A stretch of DNA of 8,087 nucleotides. It comes from WVWW01 sp041568335. GTDB taxonomy: Bacteria; Acidobacteriota; Polarisedimenticolia; Polarisedimenticolales; Polarisedimenticolaceae. The translations under genes and the position numbers were made by a program. How positions within the stretch are numbered: position 1 is the stretch's first letter; the number at the start of each line of letters is the position of its first letter. The stretch lies in contig JBFFZZ010000133.1 of the NCBI GenBank assembly GCA_041568335.1, forward strand, positions 1 through 8,087. The letters run 5' to 3'. Shown in pieces: positions 6,534 to 8,087 of the stretch. The notes beneath the pieces are model-generated. The model saw nothing but the letters and a program-made list of their open reading frames with translations. It was not told the origin of the DNA and searched no databases.

Positions 6534-6641
6534 CCGGCTCATGGGGAGCCCGTTTACCGGCTCGGTACGGCCTCCGATTACAAAAAAAGTGATGGATTCG
6601 GCGCCAGGTGTCCGTAATTCCTCAGCATCGGAGTCAGGACA
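6534..6641 (+). promoter_or_regulatory. Potentially structured leader of the small membrane protein gene
   Basis: Hairpin 1 is GGCTC (6536-6540) with GAGCC (6546-6550). A direct repeat CCGGCTC occurs at 6534-6540 and 6557-6563, so the same GAGCC can instead pair with the second copy. The second copy also lies in its own small hairpin, ACCG (6556-6559) with CGGT (6563-6566). Further on, CTCCGAT (6572-6578) is fully complementary to ATCGGAG (6627-6633), which contains the GGAG that would serve as ribosome binding site 8 nt before the ATG. ATTAC (6577-6581) also matches GTAAT (6614-6618). The layout could hide the ribosome site. It matches no riboswitch class that I recognise, and no folding energy was computed. 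Confidence 0.35.
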
Positions 6642-6908
6642 ATGGGTGTGCAGCAGCTGTCGACACAACAGGGGACACGTCCCTCCAACCTCCTCGAGAC
6701 GCTCTCCCCGGAGCTGGCCAAGGATCTCGGTGATGCCTTCAGCCTGGCCCGGATCGGCTCCGGTCCGGCTCGGGACCCCGGCAGGGGCTCGGAAAGCACG
6801 ACGCGTGGGCTGCTGCGGTTCGCCAGCCGCGTCGCCGTGTTCCTGCTCATCGCCGTCGTCGCGATCTCCCTGTCGGCCGGGGCGATCTACCTGATGCCGC
6901 TGCGCTAA
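6642..6908 (+). CDS. Small protein with one C-terminal membrane helix, function unknown
   Basis: I do not recognise this 88-residue protein. Residues 1-58 are polar, with LLETLSPELAKDLGDAFSLARIG (17-39) able to form an amphipathic helix and a glycine/arginine-rich linker at 40-56. Residues 62-85 form a single strong membrane helix (core VAVFLLIAVVAISLS). The protein ends MPLR just after it, as in tail-anchored proteins. The ATG is preceded by GGAG at 8 nt; a second purine run, AGGA, is only 2 nt away. Third codon positions are GC-rich like the other genes, which supports real coding. The following ABC exporter starts 75 nt downstream on the same strand, so a shared transcript is possible. It could be a small membrane regulator or partner subunit, but nothing in the sequence shows this. 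Confidence 0.7.
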   Translation: MGVQQLSTQQGTRPSNLLETLSPELAKDLGDAFSLARIGSGPARDPGRGSESTTRGLLRFASRVAVFLLIAVVAISLSAGAIYLMPLR

Positions 6909-6971
6909 GCGGCCCCTCTGCAGCGCCATCGTTCGTCGCTTCGCGGCGTGGTGCGTGCGCCGCGCGGCCTC

Positions 6972-6977
6972 TACACT
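6972..6977 (+). promoter_or_regulatory. Possible -10 box for leaderless transcription of the ABC exporter
   Basis: TACACT sits with exactly 6 nt between it and the ATG at 6984, so a start at -12/-7 spacing would put +1 on the A of the ATG. There is no Shine-Dalgarno sequence before this ATG and no good -35 hexamer. The fit to a leaderless mRNA is suggestive only. Confidence 0.3.
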
Positions 6978-6983
6978 GACGCG

Positions 6984-8087
6984 ATGCGCGCGGCCGTCTC
7001 ATCTCGTTTCTGGGAGTTCGCCCGGCCGTACACACCCTCCTACGCGGTGGGCCTCTTGCTGTTGCTGGCCACCAACGGGCTGAGTCTCTGGATCCCGTGG
7101 CTGCTGCGCGACGTCATCGAGCGGCTGGAGGCGGGCTCTCCGCTCGCCGAGATCGGCCGGTTGGCCGCCGCCATGGGCGGCATCGCGATCCTCCAGGCGG
7201 TGGTCCGCACGGTGTCACGACTGCAGATTCTCGGCAACAGCCGCAAGATCGCGCACGACCTGCGAGGCCGCTTCTTTCTTCACCTGCTACGTCTGGACGC
7301 CACGTTCTACGACACGCAACGGACGGGCGACGTCATGTCGCGCGGCGTCAACGACATCCGGCTGGTGCAGGCGTTCTTCGGCCCGGCGGTGCTCAACCTC
7401 CTGAACACCGCGATCGTCTATGTCGCCGCGATCGCCCTGTTGCTGAGCATCGACCCGTTGCTGACCCTGGTCTCGCTGACCATCTACCCGCCGTTGATGC
7501 TGGCCGTCAACCGGGCCAGCCGGCGCGTCTATGCGCGCTCGCTGGCGGTCCAGGAGCAGCTGGCGACGATCTCCAACCACGCGCAGGAGAACATCAGCGG
7601 GATCCAGCAGGTCAAGACCTACGTGCAGGAGGAACGCGAGATCGCCCGGTTCCGCGAGCTCTGCTCGGAGTTCCGCCGCCGCAACCTCTCGATGGCCGCG
7701 CTCCGCGGCGTGATGCTCTCGCTGATCGGGATCGTCACCGGTGTCGGGACCCTCGTCGTGCTCTACGTCGGGGGGAGGTTCGTCATCTCGGGCCGCATCG
7801 GGTTCGGCGACTTCGTCGCCTTCAACGCCTACCTGGGACTGCTGGTCTGGCCCACGATCGCCTTCGGTTGGATCATCAACACGTTCCAGCGCGGCCTCGG
7901 CGCGATGGAGCGTCTCGACGAAGTGTTTGTCGCCACGCCACGGATCGATTCCGGTTTCGCGGAAACCGCGGAGCCGGACGCCCCTCGGCCGCCGGTCGTC
8001 GGAACCGATATCGAGATCCACGACCTGACGTTCACGTACCCGGGAAACGGGGATGCCACCACCCGAGCGCCGGCGCTCCGGAACCTG
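6984..8087 (+). CDS. Type-I ABC exporter (fused membrane and ATPase half-transporter), 3' end outside window
   Basis: N-terminal 368 residues of an MsbA-like ATP-driven exporter; the frame is open to the window edge. The membrane domain has six hydrophobic segments, at about 20-41, 57-78, 133-154, 157-175, 243-263 and 273-299. It carries the typical exporter signature between helices 2 and 3 (RKIAHDLRGRFFLHLLRLDATFYDTQRTGDVMSR in outline, residues 87-120) and the coupling-helix stretch QENISGIQQVKTYVQEE after helix 4 (201-217). The nucleotide-binding domain has only begun: IEIHDLTFTYPG (344-354) with the A-loop tyrosine Y352. Walker A and B and the ABC signature lie off the right edge. Such half-transporters form dimers and move lipids, peptides or drugs out of the cytoplasm; the cargo cannot be told. 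The ATG at 6984 has no Shine-Dalgarno sequence. In-frame GTG codons at 6948 and 6951 are alternatives, also without one. Confidence 0.92.
   Translation, partial: MRAAVSSRFWEFARPYTPSYAVGLLLLLATNGLSLWIPWLLRDVIERLEAGSPLAEIGRLAAAMGGIAILQAVVRTVSRLQILGNSRKIAHDLRGRFFLHLLRLDATFYDTQRTGDVMSRGVNDIRLVQAFFGPAVLNLLNTAIVYVAAIALLLSIDPLLTLVSLTIYPPLMLAVNRASRRVYARSLAVQEQLATISNHAQENISGIQQVKTYVQEEREIARFRELCSEFRRRNLSMAALRGVMLSLIGIVTGVGTLVVLYVGGRFVISGRIGFGDFVAFNAYLGLLVWPTIAFGWIINTFQRGLGAMERLDEVFVATPRIDSGFAETAEPDAPRPPVVGTDIEIHDLTFTYPGNGDATTRAPALRNL

Noticed and set aside
6420..6617. Possible 65-codon gene in the intergenic region
   Set aside because: It needs a TTG start without a ribosome site, has no coding-like third-position bias, and runs through the structured leader.
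6935..6949. Hairpin CGTCGC-TTC-GCGGCG as a terminator after the small gene
   Set aside because: The stem needs a wobble pair and no T run follows; it may be chance in GC-rich sequence.
7287..8021. Minus-strand open frame of 244 codons
   Set aside because: Antisense shadow of the ABC exporter; rich in D, E, R and Q in the way typical of such shadows.

Overview
The window is high-GC DNA (roughly two thirds G+C by eye) densely packed with protein genes whose GC-rich third codon positions match one another. It looks like the chromosome of a Gram-negative (diderm) bacterium: there is a predicted outer-membrane beta-barrel protein, a secreted M23 cell-wall peptidase and a periplasm-facing thioredoxin domain. 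GTG and TTG starts are frequent. The gene families would fit Acidobacteriota or a similar high-GC environmental phylum, but that is an impression of style; no rRNA or marker gene is present to settle it. I found no tRNA or rRNA gene, CRISPR array, insertion sequence, phage gene or recombinase.

Layout. (1) 1-788, minus strand: the N-terminal 262 residues of a secreted M23 metallopeptidase that runs off the left edge. (2) 789-916: a short divergent control region. (3) 917-4514, plus strand: a tight three-gene run, very likely one operon, of a five-helix membrane protein with a C-terminal thioredoxin domain, a class-V PLP aminotransferase, and a TldD-family metalloprotease whose proposed TTG start lies 4 nt after the aminotransferase stop. 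(4) 4518-5285, minus strand: a secreted beta-barrel protein that converges on the TldD gene with only 3 nt between stop codons. (5) 5286-5386: a divergent intergenic region with a clear sigma-70-type promoter for the barrel gene. (6) 5387-6337, plus strand: a threonine/serine dehydratase. (7) 6338-6641: about 300 nt without a convincing gene, holding a C-rich, G-poor stretch, an A/T-rich island with inverted repeats, and a potentially structured leader. (8) 6642-6908, plus strand: a small protein of 88 residues with one C-terminal membrane helix. (9) 6984-8087, plus strand: a type-I ABC exporter that runs off the right edge after its membrane domain.

The genes do not form one obvious pathway. 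Items 1, 2, 4 and 9 point to envelope functions; the aminotransferase and dehydratase are amino-acid metabolism. I see no good evidence for a large undescribed system. The least explained part is the leader at about 6534-6641. There a segment can pair with the candidate ribosome binding site of the orphan small membrane protein, and two copies of one 7-nt repeat compete for the same partner. These pairings were found by eye and have not been energy-folded or tested for conservation.
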